64,000 bases of DNA from Selenomonas sp. WCT3 (GCA_900100835.1 FNCM01000006.1:102612-166611), one strand, 5' to 3'. Positions 7,903 through 15,940 are shown, counted from the stretch's first letter. Program-made: numbers and translations. Notes: generated by a model not told the origin, from the sequence alone.

Positions 7903-9795
7903 TTGTTAAAAATCGCTATGGGCCAGATGGAAGTCATCCCTGGCCATCCGGACCAAAACACCGCCAAAATTCTGTCGATGATAGCAGCGGCCAAGAAACA
8001 AAGCGTCGACCTCATCATCTTTCCCGAAATGGCCGTTCCTGGGTATCTCTTAGGAGATACCTGGGAGCAGTCTTCCTTTCTGAAAGACTGCGAAGACTAT
8101 GGCCAGGACATCATCAACGCATCAACGGGCATAACGGTAATGTTTGGCAACATTGCCGTTGACTGGTCAAAAAAGAACAACGATGGCCGGGTACGCAAAT
8201 ACAACGCTCTCTTCACTGCTCGGGATGGCAAACTGATTCAGCCCGACAACATGCCCTATCCCTATGTCATCAAAACCTTAATGCCAAACTACCGGGAATT
8301 TGATGACACCCGTCATTTCTTCAGCCTGCAGAAACTGGCCCGGGAACTGGGCACCACCCCCGATCAGCTGCTCTCGCCTGTGACGCTGAAAATCAAAGAC
8401 CGTCACTATCGCGTCGGCTGCCTGCTTTGCGAAGACGGCTGGAGCGACAATTATGAGATGGAACCCATTGAGATGCTGCGCCGCCATCATAAGCCAGACT
8501 TCTTTGTCAACATCTCGGCCTCGCCCTATACTCTGGGCAAAAACGACAAGCGCAATCGAGTATTTGGTGCCCAGGCAAAAGATGCCGGCGTACCGCTTTT
8601 CTACGTCAATGCCATCGGCCTTCAGAACAACGGCAAAACCATCTACACCTTTGACGGGTCAAGTACGGCCTACAACGCCAAGGGCGATGTTTGCGCCGTT
8701 TCCCCGGAGTACACCGAAGACCTCCACATCATTGACCTTCACGCCCTTGACCAGTCAAAACCAATTGACCAATCCGAGGAAAAAGACATCGCCCATATTT
8801 ACCGGGCGCTTCACTACGGCATTAAACGCTTCCTCGAAAACATCCATATGAAAAAGGTGGTCATCGGCATCTCCGGTGGCATTGACTCCGCCGTTGCCGC
8901 TGCCCTCTATGCCAAGGTAATCGGACCGGAAAATCTGCTGCTGGTCAACATGCCCAGCGTCTTCAACTCGGAGACCACCAAAGGGCTTTCCCAGCAGCTG
9001 GCCAATAATCTTGGCTGCCAGTACATGATTGTCCCCATTCAGCAATCGGTTGACCATACCATTGACCAGCTTGAACACACCCCCATGACCTATCTGGCGG
9101 ATGGCACCAAGAGCAATCTTTCCGTTTCCTCCTTTGTCACCGAAAACATCCAGGCCCGGGACCGCAGTGCAAGAGTCCTGGCCGGTGCCGCAGCAGCCTT
9201 TGGCGGCGGCTTTACCTGCAATGCCAACAAGGCTGAGACCACCGTTGGCTACTCCACCCTTTACGGCGACCAGTCAGGCTTCCTTGCCGCCCTAGCGGAC
9301 CTTTGGAAACATCAAGTCTACGCGCTGGCCTATTATATGAACGAAGAAGTTTATGGCCGCGAGGTGGTGCCCCAAGGCATCATCGACATCGTGCCCAGTG
9401 CCGAGCTTTCCAACGCGCAAAATGTCGACGAAGGCAAGGGTGACCCCCTCAAATACCCCTATCATGACTTCCTGTTCCGTTCCTTCATCGAGCGGTGGGA
9501 AAAGGCTGCTCCCCAGGATATTCTCGAATGGTATGCCGCTGGCACCGTGGAAGAAAACCTTGGCTGCCAGCCAGGTCTTGTTGCCAAATATTTCCCGACA
9601 GCTAAAGACTTCATCGAGGACCTCGAGCGCTGGTGGAATCTCTTCTGCGGCATGGCCATTGCCAAGCGCATCCAGGCCCCGCCGATTCTTGCCATCAGCC
9701 GCCGCGCCTATGGCTTTGACCACCGGGAAGCCCAGAACGGCCCCTACTACACCCGCCGCTATCGGGAATTAAAAACACAGCTGCTGAATTCCTAA
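7903..9795 (+). CDS. nadE: Glutamine-dependent NAD+ synthetase
   Basis: Two-domain 630-residue enzyme: an N-terminal nitrilase-type glutaminase releases ammonia, which the C-terminal ATP-pyrophosphatase domain uses to amidate nicotinate adenine dinucleotide to NAD+. Glutaminase residues visible are Glu42 (IFPEMAVPGY) and the nucleophile Cys176 (GCLLCEDGW). The synthetase P-loop SGGIDS is at 324-329, and the NKAETTVGYSTLYGD block follows. Start is TTG at 7903 with AAGGAG 10 nt upstream (MLKIAMGQMEV); the frame is open 34 codons further upstream without support. A second, short NAD synthetase is encoded at 17.2 kb. A perfect inverted repeat lies immediately upstream. Confidence 0.95.
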   Translation: MLKIAMGQMEVIPGHPDQNTAKILSMIAAAKKQSVDLIIFPEMAVPGYLLGDTWEQSSFLKDCEDYGQDIINASTGITVMFGNIAVDWSKKNNDGRVRKYNALFTARDGKLIQPDNMPYPYVIKTLMPNYREFDDTRHFFSLQKLARELGTTPDQLLSPVTLKIKDRHYRVGCLLCEDGWSDNYEMEPIEMLRRHHKPDFFVNISASPYTLGKNDKRNRVFGAQAKDAGVPLFYVNAIGLQNNGKTIYTFDGSSTAYNAKGDVCAVSPEYTEDLHIIDLHALDQSKPIDQSEEKDIAHIYRALHYGIKRFLENIHMKKVVIGISGGIDSAVAAALYAKVIGPENLLLVNMPSVFNSETTKGLSQQLANNLGCQYMIVPIQQSVDHTIDQLEHTPMTYLADGTKSNLSVSSFVTENIQARDRSARVLAGAAAAFGGGFTCNANKAETTVGYSTLYGDQSGFLAALADLWKHQVYALAYYMNEEVYGREVVPQGIIDIVPSAELSNAQNVDEGKGDPLKYPYHDFLFRSFIERWEKAAPQDILEWYAAGTVEENLGCQPGLVAKYFPTAKDFIEDLERWWNLFCGMAIAKRIQAPPILAISRRAYGFDHREAQNGPYYTRRYRELKTQLLNS

Positions 9796-9805
9796 TACCT
9801 TTTAT

Positions 9806-9813
9806 GCTATACT
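9806..9813 (+). promoter_or_regulatory. Candidate extended -10 promoter of the FKBP gene
   Basis: TGC-TATACT with the hexamer at 9808-9813, 33 bp before the ATG at 9847. No consensus -35 is visible, so the TGn extension would carry recognition. Readthrough from nadE is also possible because only 51 bp separate the genes. Confidence 0.4.
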
Positions 9814-9846
9814 ATTCCTATTACGAACATAGAATGGAGTTACACA

Positions 9847-10275
9847 ATGAGCAACGATAACAAAAAAGTAAAAGTACACTACACCGGTACCCTTAACGAT
9901 GGAACGAAATTCGATTCCTCCTACGACCGTGGCGAGCCACTGGAATTTGTCTGCGGTGCCGGCATGATGATAAAAGGGTTTGACGATGCCGTCAAAGACA
10001 TGGCCGTTGGCGAAAGCAAAGACATCCATCTGATGCCCGAAGAGGCCTATGGCATGCCATCCGATGAAAACATCATCACGATGGAAATCGCTCAATTGCC
10101 AGGGGCCGAAGGACTCGAAGTCGGACAGAAGGTTGCCCTGCAAAATGCCTATGGCCAGCCGGTCCCCGTAACCGTAACCGAAAAGACCGAAACCACCATT
10201 ACCTTCGATGCCAATCACGAAATGGCTGGCAAAGAATTAAACTTTAAAATCGAACTGGTTGAAGTGGAAAACTAA
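9847..10275 (+). CDS. FKBP-type peptidyl-prolyl isomerase (SlyD-like)
   Basis: A 142-residue cytoplasmic prolyl isomerase/chaperone. The N-terminal FKBP half carries [43 protein letters not shown], and the middle (about residues 65-125) is the insert-in-flap chaperone domain seen in SlyD ([17 protein letters not shown] through [12 protein letters not shown]). The metal-binding His-rich tail of E. coli SlyD is absent; the protein ends ELVEVEN, like many short Firmicute and archaeal homologues. SD TGGAG lies about 8 nt before the ATG. Strong terminator directly downstream. Confidence 0.9.
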   Translation: MSNDNKKVKVHYTGTLNDGTKFDSSYDRGEPLEFVCGAGMMIKGFDDAVKDMAVGESKDIHLMPEEAYGMPSDENIITMEIAQLPGAEGLEVGQKVALQNAYGQPVPVTVTEKTETTITFDANHEMAGKELNFKIELVEVEN

Positions 10276-10290
10276 CGACTAAAGAAAATC

Positions 10291-10341
10291 AGATGAGAAA
10301 AACTCCTGAGGCTAAAAACGCTTCAGGAGTTTTTCTCATCT
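10291..10341. terminator. Strong terminator after the FKBP gene
   Basis: A perfect 19-bp stem (arms 10291-10309 and 10323-10341) around a 13-nt loop. The stem contains runs of A and T, so it can stop transcription from either side. Confidence 0.88.
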
Positions 10342-10400
10342 ATTGCAAAGGTCGAGGCATCCTGGTAAATAATTCTTCTGTCATAAAATAGCATTCCTCC

Positions 10401-10559
10401 TCAAAAAAAACATCCATAATCCGAAAACTGCCGGATTATGGATGTCCTTACCGTAGCGATTTCTCGCCCTACTATCTTCGTTGTATTAAACATTTTTCCT
10501 ATCATAGCATATCCAAGCGCAAAAGTCACGCCTGCTGTCACGCAGAAAAGCAAACTCAC
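10401..10559 (-). CDS. Small putative membrane protein, 52 residues
   Basis: An unrecognised 52-residue ORF that starts with GTG at 10559 and overlaps the stop of the preceding gene by four bases (GTGA), with AGAGGA just upstream as SD. This is a typical translational-coupling arrangement. Residues 2-18 (SLLFCVTAGVTFALGYA) can form one membrane helix, followed by a basic, presumably cytoplasmic tail (KMFNTTKIVGREIATVR). The last codons run into the terminator hairpin at 10410-10445, and the TGA lies in the following T-run. The overlap and helix argue that it is real; no homology can be claimed. Confidence 0.5.
   Translation of the reverse strand: MSLLFCVTAGVTFALGYAMIGKMFNTTKIVGREIATVRTSIIRQFSDYGCFF
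10403..10445 (-). terminator. Terminator of the small-gene pair
   Basis: Arms 10410-10423 and 10432-10445 pair perfectly (14 bp, 8-nt loop). On the minus strand the hairpin is followed by eight T. It overlaps the 3' end of the small membrane-protein ORF. Confidence 0.82.
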
Positions 10560-10966
10560 TCCTCTAAGATATTACGGCGCGGTTCCAGTTTCATTTCCTG
10601 CTGACTGGTCAAAAGCGAACCATCCGCCGCCCTAGGGATAGGCTTCGTCCTATCGGCCACCGCACGAAGTTTCGGCTTTTGAATGTAGCAGGCTTCCAAG
10701 TGGCCTTGCTTATATTCCGATATGCGGATACTGCCATCAGGGAGAATATGCTTAACGGTTTCCGTAAACTCTCGCTGGGCCCGAAGTTCCTTCAGTTCTT
10801 TATCGACGGCCTCCATCGTTTCGAGTGTCTCGGGAATCTTACCCAGCCTTTCCGCCACCAAATCCGAAAACAACTCCTTAAAGGCACTTGTCCCGGCAGC
10901 CTTTTCCCGGCTAATATTCGTCTCCCCGGCAAGCCCAATCCTTCCCACTCTCATTTCCTGTTCCAT
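10556..10966 (-). CDS. Hypothetical protein, 136 residues
   Basis: Not recognised. A soluble, charged protein without signal peptide or membrane segment. The middle (about residues 27-70) is rich in Glu, Lys and Leu (SDLVAERLGKIPETLETMEAVDKELKELRAQREF) and may form a helical or coiled-coil section. The second half contains HILPDGSIRISEYKQGHLEACYIQKPKLRAV. ATG at 10966 is preferred because GAGGTG lies 5 nt upstream; a GTG two codons earlier abuts the SD. It lies 126 bp downstream of the ZIP transporter gene and overlaps a small membrane-protein gene by four bases, suggesting a two-gene unit. Confidence 0.7.
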   Translation of the reverse strand: MEQEMRVGRIGLAGETNISREKAAGTSAFKELFSDLVAERLGKIPETLETMEAVDKELKELRAQREFTETVKHILPDGSIRISEYKQGHLEACYIQKPKLRAVADRTKPIPRAADGSLLTSQQEMKLEPRRNILEE

Positions 10967-11091
10967 TCCCACACCTCATTCCTATCAAAAAAACACGTCT
11001 GCACGCTACCTTGAGACCAACTTTTTTCTTGCTTGTAAAATTCGCGGCCAGGAAGGAAAATCCTGCCACAGCAGTCCTCTATCCTCACCTA

Positions 11092-11877
11092 TTACCCCAA
11101 AGCAACATCCAAAGCCATCATCAGGGTAAATCCTACGGAAAAACAAAGAACCCCCACATCCGAATGATTGCCCGCAGACATTTCCGGTATCAATTCTTCC
11201 ACAACTACATAAAGCATAGCTCCTGCCGCAAAAGCCAACAAATAAGGCATCACGGGAATCACATAGCTTGTCGCCAGAATCGTCAACAAGCCGCCCACAG
11301 GTTCCACCACACCAGAAAGCACACCTGCGGCAAAGGCTTTATGACGGCTCATCCCTGCACTCCGAAGCGGCATGGAGATAATTGCCCCTTCCGGGAAATT
11401 CTGGATAGCAATGCCTAACGACAACACAAAAGCGCCCGCTATAGTAATATCCACATTCCCGGCCATCCAGCCAGCAAAGACCACACCTACTGCCATTCCT
11501 TCCGGGATATTGTGAAGCGTCACTGCCAGCACCAGCATCGTCGTCTTGGACAAAGAACTAGCAGGTCCCTCCGCCGCATCTGCATTCATATGCAAATGAG
11601 GAATCGCATGGTCGAGGAACAAGAGGAACAATGTTCCCACCCAAAATCCGATTACCGCCGGCAAAAACGATAAAGCTCCCATCCCTGCCGACGCTTCCAT
11701 AGCCGGAATCAAAAGACTCCAAATCGAAGCCGCCACCATAACGCCTGCCGCAAAACCAGTAAGACCCTTTTGAACCTTCGCGTGAAGCTCTTTTCGCATG
11801 AGATAAACACAGGCTGCCCCTAAGCTCGTTCCCGCAAAAGGAATCAACAGCCCCTGTACCACTTCCACTGAAATCAT
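11092..11877 (-). CDS. ZIP-family divalent metal transporter
   Basis: A 261-residue integral membrane protein of the ZIP family, which imports Zn2+ or other divalent metals. About eight hydrophobic segments are visible. The two metal-binding helices carry HNIPEG (residues 122-127) and QNFPEG (159-164), the hallmark pair of ZupT/GufA-like ZIPs, and VVVEELIPE occurs in a late helix. The His-containing loop DHAIPHLHMNAD (about 89-100) may be the variable cytosolic metal-binding loop. SD AAGGAG precedes the ATG. It follows fliB by only 9 bp, so it is cotranscribed with fliB and the reductase. Substrate not deducible. Confidence 0.88.
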   Translation of the reverse strand: MISVEVVQGLLIPFAGTSLGAACVYLMRKELHAKVQKGLTGFAAGVMVAASIWSLLIPAMEASAGMGALSFLPAVIGFWVGTLFLLFLDHAIPHLHMNADAAEGPASSLSKTTMLVLAVTLHNIPEGMAVGVVFAGWMAGNVDITIAGAFVLSLGIAIQNFPEGAIISMPLRSAGMSRHKAFAAGVLSGVVEPVGGLLTILATSYVIPVMPYLLAFAAGAMLYVVVEELIPEMSAGNHSDVGVLCFSVGFTLMMALDVALG

Positions 11878-11886
11878 AAAATCTCC

Positions 11887-12735
11887 TTAAACCAGCTTCA
11901 TCAAACAGCGAACATTCTCGACGCTGTACTCAATCTGCTCTGACCAGCGCCGAACCGACTCATCCAGCTGACCGGTCAATTGATAAAGCAAAGAAATAAA
12001 ATCAGCATTCAACTGTGCATAAGAAAGAATCGCTGCCAAGCCAAATGTCTCGAGATGCTCCAACGCCCGATAAACAATATACTGATAGATGCGTGTAAAG
12101 AGCACCAATTCGTTTTCCGTAAGCGGCACCAGTTGATCTGTCATCGCAGCCAATTCGCCTAATTGTCTGGTCCACGCGTCATCAATCGGCACAGTTTTTC
12201 CGAGGCAGTCCAAAACAAATTCGGCATCGTCTTTTGTCATCCCGGACAGATAGACAAGCTCTTCCGCCGGGAGCTCAATCCCCATGTTCCCTAGTAATGT
12301 TGACAAGTCAATGGCCCGGTCCGAATTTTCCTCGTGAAACGTCAAGGTTGACAAGTCAGCCAGCAAAAGTTCACAGCTCTTTTCACAACTAAGCCCCATG
12401 CCTGCCAGTTCGAAATCCGCTGCCGTCACAAAAAAGCGCGGATGATTCGCACAAATATCACAGAGAATGGAATCCCCAGCATTTCGTATCAGCTGACAAA
12501 GGCCATCGGTTCGAAGAAACGGGCAGCGCGCTTTCTCATCTAAACGAAACTGCCAAATACCGTCGTGACAGAAAATATTGCGCCGTATTTCTGCCCCCAA
12601 GGCATCCGACATCGTCTGATAGCGTTTCGCCGTCCGCGCATCAATGTCAATTTCCCACCCCATGCAACAACTATGCTGACACGAATCAGCCTTACAGGAA
12701 AACTTCTCATAAAAATCTGGATAAATCGTAATCAC
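11887..12735 (-). CDS. fliB: Flagellin lysine-N-methylase (FliB family)
   Basis: A 282-residue protein of the FliB/YkgJ-like Cys-rich family. FliB methylates lysines of flagellin in Salmonella; many homologues are annotated on this basis only. It begins MITIYPDFYEKFSCKADSCQ and has the cysteine pattern C14, C19, C23, C24, then RCPF and LCDICANHPRF (about 88-120), consistent with an Fe-S cluster. Start is GTG at 12735, two bases after the stop of the upstream gene, with GAGG inside that gene's last codons. Flagellar structural genes are not in this window, so the substrate is inferred from the family. Confidence 0.78.
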   Translation of the reverse strand: MITIYPDFYEKFSCKADSCQHSCCMGWEIDIDARTAKRYQTMSDALGAEIRRNIFCHDGIWQFRLDEKARCPFLRTDGLCQLIRNAGDSILCDICANHPRFFVTAADFELAGMGLSCEKSCELLLADLSTLTFHEENSDRAIDLSTLLGNMGIELPAEELVYLSGMTKDDAEFVLDCLGKTVPIDDAWTRQLGELAAMTDQLVPLTENELVLFTRIYQYIVYRALEHLETFGLAAILSYAQLNADFISLLYQLTGQLDESVRRWSEQIEYSVENVRCLMKLV

Positions 12736-12736
12736 A

Positions 12737-13762
12737 TCATACCTCAATTTCGCCAGCGAGGACTTTTTGATAATCCTCATAATTTTTCTTTAAAAGCGCT
12801 GGCGTATTCAACTCATAAGGACATTTGGTGGTGCACTGACGGCAATTGAGACAATTCTCGATTTTCTTCATCTCCGCCTGTATCTCCGGCGTAAGCCACG
12901 CTTTGGACGGTGCACGGCGCAACATCAGCGACATGCGCGCACATTGGTTAATCATGATGCCGGCCGGACAAGGCATGCAATAACCGCAGCCACGGCAAAA
13001 CTCGCCCGAAAGATCCTGCTGCTCCTGCGCAATATAGGCCTCAACTTCCTCCGTCATGACTGGCGTTTCCTCCATATAAGAAAGCCACTCATCAAGTTCC
13101 TGTTTCCGCTGAATGCCCCAGATAGGCACGACATTATCGTACTGCGCGATATAAGCCATCGCCGCCTCCGAACGATTGATAAGTCCACCCGCCAGCCCTT
13201 TCATCGCAATAAAGCCAACTTTTTTCTCCCGACAAAGTTTGACTAAGTTCACTTCTTGCTCGGAAGCCAAATAACTGAACGGGAACTGCATCGTCTCATA
13301 GAGCCCTGACTCCACACACTCAAAGGCCACTTTGATTTTATGAGCCGTCACGCCGATATGGCGGATCTTTCCCTGCGCTTTCGCCTCGAGCATGGCCTCA
13401 TACATGCCCGAACCATCACCGGGCCGCCAGCACTGGTCCGCACAATGAAACTGATACACGTCGATGCAGTTGGTCTGCAGCAGCCGCAGTGACGTCTCCA
13501 AATCCTGCCAAAAAACTTCTGGTGTCTTAGCATGGGTCTTTGTCGCCAAAAACACCTTATCCCACATCCCCTTGAATGCTTCGCCTAGTTTCTCTTCACT
13601 ATCACTATAGGCACGCGCCGTATCGAAATAACGCATGCCGCCCGCATAGGCTGCCCGCAAAAGAGTAACCGCTTCCGCCTTCGTCACGCGCTGAATCGGC
13701 AATGCCCCAAAGCCATTTTGTGGCACGGTAATGCCGGTTGTCCCCAAAGTTACCTGTCTCAT
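12737..13762 (-). CDS. Aldo/keto reductase with C-terminal 4Fe-4S ferredoxin domain
   Basis: A 341-residue fusion. Residues 1 to about 245 form the AKR (beta/alpha)8 barrel with the catalytic tetrad Asp47, Tyr52, Lys75 and His106. The C-terminal 90 residues carry two Cys sets, CRGCGYCMPC and CLNCRQCTTKCP, each typical of one [4Fe-4S] cluster, so electrons may come from or go to ferredoxin as well as NAD(P)H. Such AKR-ferredoxin fusions are common in anaerobes; the substrate is unknown. ATG at 13762 has GGAGGG upstream. First gene of an apparent operon with fliB and the ZIP transporter. Confidence 0.9.
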   Translation of the reverse strand: MRQVTLGTTGITVPQNGFGALPIQRVTKAEAVTLLRAAYAGGMRYFDTARAYSDSEEKLGEAFKGMWDKVFLATKTHAKTPEVFWQDLETSLRLLQTNCIDVYQFHCADQCWRPGDGSGMYEAMLEAKAQGKIRHIGVTAHKIKVAFECVESGLYETMQFPFSYLASEQEVNLVKLCREKKVGFIAMKGLAGGLINRSEAAMAYIAQYDNVVPIWGIQRKQELDEWLSYMEETPVMTEEVEAYIAQEQQDLSGEFCRGCGYCMPCPAGIMINQCARMSLMLRRAPSKAWLTPEIQAEMKKIENCLNCRQCTTKCPYELNTPALLKKNYEDYQKVLAGEIEV

Positions 13763-13802
13763 GATTACGCCCTCCTAAAACAAAACCTTGCTCTTACTTT
13801 TA

Positions 13803-13832
13803 ATTATACCAAGATTCCCACGATTCTCCCAA
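13803..13832 (-). promoter_or_regulatory. Promoter for the aldo/keto reductase operon
   Basis: On the minus strand TTGGGA (13832-13827), 18-bp spacer, TATAAT (13808-13803), about 40 bp before the ATG. Back to back with the promoter of the next plus-strand gene. Confidence 0.55.
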
Positions 13833-13860
13833 AATATTTTCGTACAGCCTCATTCGATTA

Positions 13861-13889
13861 TTGTCAGAACTTTCATCCGATGATATAAT
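13861..13889 (+). promoter_or_regulatory. Sigma-A promoter of the 121-residue unknown gene
   Basis: TTGTCA (13861-13866), 17-bp spacer, TATAAT (13884-13889). Near consensus, 48 bp before the ATG at 13938. Confidence 0.7.
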
Positions 13890-13937
13890 AATGTTAGTAG
13901 TCTTTCCTGTATTGCACCAGGCAAAGGAGGGATTATC

Positions 13938-14303
13938 ATGAGCGGCATTGGTGCAATCAATGGGTCACCTAGCTTTTGGAGCCTAGCTGCGTCGGGAATT
14001 TCGGCCATCCGGGCCTCAGCGGCAATTACGGATTCATCACAAGAAGCTCCCAACAAAAAAGACGTACCGCAGGAACGTAAAACTGTGGAGAGTGCTACGA
14101 TTACCAAGCGGATGTCTGATGGAGCTATGGTTGTTTTGACGCTGCACGGCGACAATGTGGTAACTTCGCATACCTATTCACGCACTGGTAAAAACTTGAC
14201 ACTTACCACGAACTACGCACCAGGTCAGCAGCGCGAAATCCACCACTATCAAGACAACATGGACAGTATTTTAGCCGGTTCTTTTATCAATATTACCGCT
14301 TAA
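13938..14303 (+). CDS. Hypothetical protein, 121 residues
   Basis: Not recognised. A small soluble protein with an Ala/Ser/Gly-rich N-terminus (SGIGAINGSPSFWSLAASGISAIRASAAITDSS), a charged linker near residues 35-50, and a C-terminal half that looks like a small beta structure (TITKRMSDGAMVVLTLHGDNVVTSHTYSRTGKNLTL). The N-terminus lacks a charged n-region and a clear cleavage site, so secretion is not indicated. Expression is well supported by a near-consensus promoter, the SD AAAGGAGGG and a terminator. Monocistronic. An appendage-associated role is only a guess from the N-terminal composition. Confidence 0.7.
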   Translation: MSGIGAINGSPSFWSLAASGISAIRASAAITDSSQEAPNKKDVPQERKTVESATITKRMSDGAMVVLTLHGDNVVTSHTYSRTGKNLTLTTNYAPGQQREIHHYQDNMDSILAGSFINITA

Positions 14304-14348
14304 CAAAAACATCACGGATTCGATGAGGGGCATACAGGAAGACACTTC

Positions 14349-14384
14349 AAGCCGCTGGCATATGATCAGCGGCTTTTTCTTTTT
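14349..14384 (+). terminator. Terminator after the 121-residue unknown gene
   Basis: AAGCCGCTG / CAGCGGCTT 9-bp stem (14349-14357, 14367-14375) followed by TTTCTTTTT. Confidence 0.85.
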
Positions 14385-14426
14385 CCTTCCCTGCACAATT
14401 TTCCCCATCACGTAGTCAAAAAAACA

Positions 14427-14455
14427 TTGACATCTATAGTCAAATATACTACACT
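14427..14455 (+). promoter_or_regulatory. Promoter of the nrtR-pncA-pncB-nadE operon
   Basis: TTGACA (14427-14432), 17-bp spacer, TACACT (14450-14455). The predicted start near 14462 falls inside the palindrome at 14457-14479, so a bound repressor would block initiation. A weaker alternative (TTGACT 14469-14474, 18 bp, TAGACT) uses the palindrome's right arm as -35. Confidence 0.6.
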
Positions 14456-14456
14456 A

Positions 14457-14479
14457 ACTATAGTCAATTTGACTATAGT
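14457..14479. promoter_or_regulatory. Perfect 23-bp palindrome, likely NrtR operator
   Basis: Two 11-bp arms, ACTATAGTCAA (14457-14467) and TTGACTATAGT (14469-14479), around one central base. A further half site CTATAGTCAAA is at 14434-14444 and a looser AGACTAT at 14493-14499. NrtR-family repressors bind palindromes upstream of NAD genes and often of their own operon; the position over the start site here fits autorepression. The assignment to NrtR is inference from position. Confidence 0.75.
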
Positions 14480-14546
14480 GTAAAAAGTCATCTAGACTAT
14501 AAATGAATCACCAAGCATTCGCATACCAAGAAATGAGGTGTTGGAT

Positions 14547-15338
14547 ATGGATCAGGAACAAGTAGCGGCCGAGAAAGCCTTCCTCGATCAATACGACGTG
14601 TCAAAATACGAACGGCCTTCGGTCACTGCCGACATGATCATCTTCACGATGGATGATGACAATGAGCTCAATATCCTGTTGATCAAGCGCGCCCATCATC
14701 CCTACAAAGATTATTGGGCCATCCCTGGCGGCTTCCTGGAAACCGGCAGGGAATCGATCGATGAGGCTGCGGCTCGAGAACTTTATGAGGAGACCGGCGT
14801 GAAAGCAGCCGATGGCATTGACCTGCGGCAGCTCATCACCGTCGGGACCCCCGACCGCGACCCGCGCACCCATGTGGTCAGTGTGGTCTACACCGCACTG
14901 GTTCCCAAGGGACTGCTCCAGCCCAAGGCTGGCGATGACGCCAAAGAAGCCAAGCTCTTCAAGATCCGCAAGGGCTACGACGAGAACGGCGACCTTTCCA
15001 TCTACTTCGTCGGCGATAAATGCTCCCTCACCATGAAGAACATCGCCTTCGATCATGAGGACCTGATCGTGACGGCCCTGAAACGCCTCCGCGGACGGCT
15101 GAACTATACCGACGATGCCTTTGCCCTGCTGCAGGACAAGGCCCGCTTCGACATCTTAGAGCTGCTGCGCGTACACGAGGCCATCCTGTTCCAGCAGCTC
15201 GACAAGCCGAACTTCCGCCGCATGTTCATGCGCGACTATGTCGGCAAGCACCGCGTCAAGGAACTGGGCCAGTACGCACAGGAAGGCAAGCGCAAGACGA
15301 CGCTGTACAAATATCTCCCCAGCGGTTATGACATCTGA
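14547..15338 (+). CDS. nrtR: NrtR-type Nudix-related transcriptional regulator of NAD metabolism
   Basis: A 263-residue protein with an N-terminal Nudix domain (about residues 20-155) and a C-terminal winged helix (about 185-263), the NrtR architecture. NrtR proteins sense ADP-ribose or related NAD-derived nucleotides and repress NAD synthesis or salvage genes. The Nudix box reads GGFLETGRESIDEAAARE then LYEETGV: the REUxEExGU half is intact, but the Gly-to-Glu spacing is one residue longer than the canonical GX5E, so hydrolase activity is doubtful. ATG at 14547 has GAGGTG 6 nt upstream. First gene of an operon with pncA, pncB and nadE and itself preceded by a perfect palindrome. Confidence 0.9.
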   Translation: MDQEQVAAEKAFLDQYDVSKYERPSVTADMIIFTMDDDNELNILLIKRAHHPYKDYWAIPGGFLETGRESIDEAAARELYEETGVKAADGIDLRQLITVGTPDRDPRTHVVSVVYTALVPKGLLQPKAGDDAKEAKLFKIRKGYDENGDLSIYFVGDKCSLTMKNIAFDHEDLIVTALKRLRGRLNYTDDAFALLQDKARFDILELLRVHEAILFQQLDKPNFRRMFMRDYVGKHRVKELGQYAQEGKRKTTLYKYLPSGYDI

Positions 15339-15353
15339 AAGGACGGGAAACAA

Positions 15354-15911
15354 ATGAGCACGAAAAAGATTCTGATCATCGTAGATATGCAGGCCGATTT
15401 CATCGATGGCGCCCTTGGCTCCCAGGAAGCTGCTGCCATCGTCCCGCCGGTATGCCAAAAGATCGAAGCCGCCAGACAGAACGGCGACATCCTGATTTTT
15501 ACCCGCGACACCCACCACGCGGACTATCTGGAGACGGAAGAGGGCAGGCATCTGCCAGTCCCCCACTGCCTCAAGGACACCGCAGGCTGGCAGATTGACC
15601 ATCGCCTGCCCATCGACGCCGGCGACACCATCATAGATAAGCCCACCTTCGGTTCGCTGGCCCTCGGCCCCCTGCTGCAGCAGAAATACACCCCTGTCAT
15701 TGCAGCCATCGAGCTTATCGGTCTCTGCACCGATATCTGCGTGCTCTCCAATGCCGTCATCGCCAAAGCGGCACTGCCTGACGTCCCCATCGTTGTCGAT
15801 GCGGCCTGCTGCGCAGGTGTCACGCCAGAGTCCCACGATACAGCCCTTGCCGCCATGAAAACCATCCAGGTGAACGTCCTTCACCAGGGACAGGAGCCTT
15901 GGCGAAAATAA
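15354..15911 (+). CDS. pncA: Nicotinamidase (isochorismatase-family cysteine hydrolase)
   Basis: A 185-residue enzyme predicted to deamidate nicotinamide to nicotinate, feeding the next gene product. The catalytic triad of the family is visible: Asp11 (IIVDMQADF), Lys96 (IIDKPTFGS) and Cys129 (GLCTDICVLSNA). Metal ligands would be Asp52, His54 and His71 (TRDTHH ... VPHC), a pattern that separates nicotinamidases from other isochorismatase-like hydrolases. It starts 15 bp after nrtR and overlaps or abuts nothing else. Function is supported strongly by operon context with nrtR, pncB and nadE. Confidence 0.9.
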   Translation: MSTKKILIIVDMQADFIDGALGSQEAAAIVPPVCQKIEAARQNGDILIFTRDTHHADYLETEEGRHLPVPHCLKDTAGWQIDHRLPIDAGDTIIDKPTFGSLALGPLLQQKYTPVIAAIELIGLCTDICVLSNAVIAKAALPDVPIVVDAACCAGVTPESHDTALAAMKTIQVNVLHQGQEPWRK

Positions 15912-15940
15912 CTACTTGTGCGATTGAGGAGGAAGTAACC

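Noticed and set aside
10340-10384. 14-codon minus-strand ORF (MTEELFTRMPRPLQ) with AGGAGG upstream
   Set aside because: It follows a strong terminator, has no promoter of its own and is too short to support; may be a chance SD-like terminator flank.
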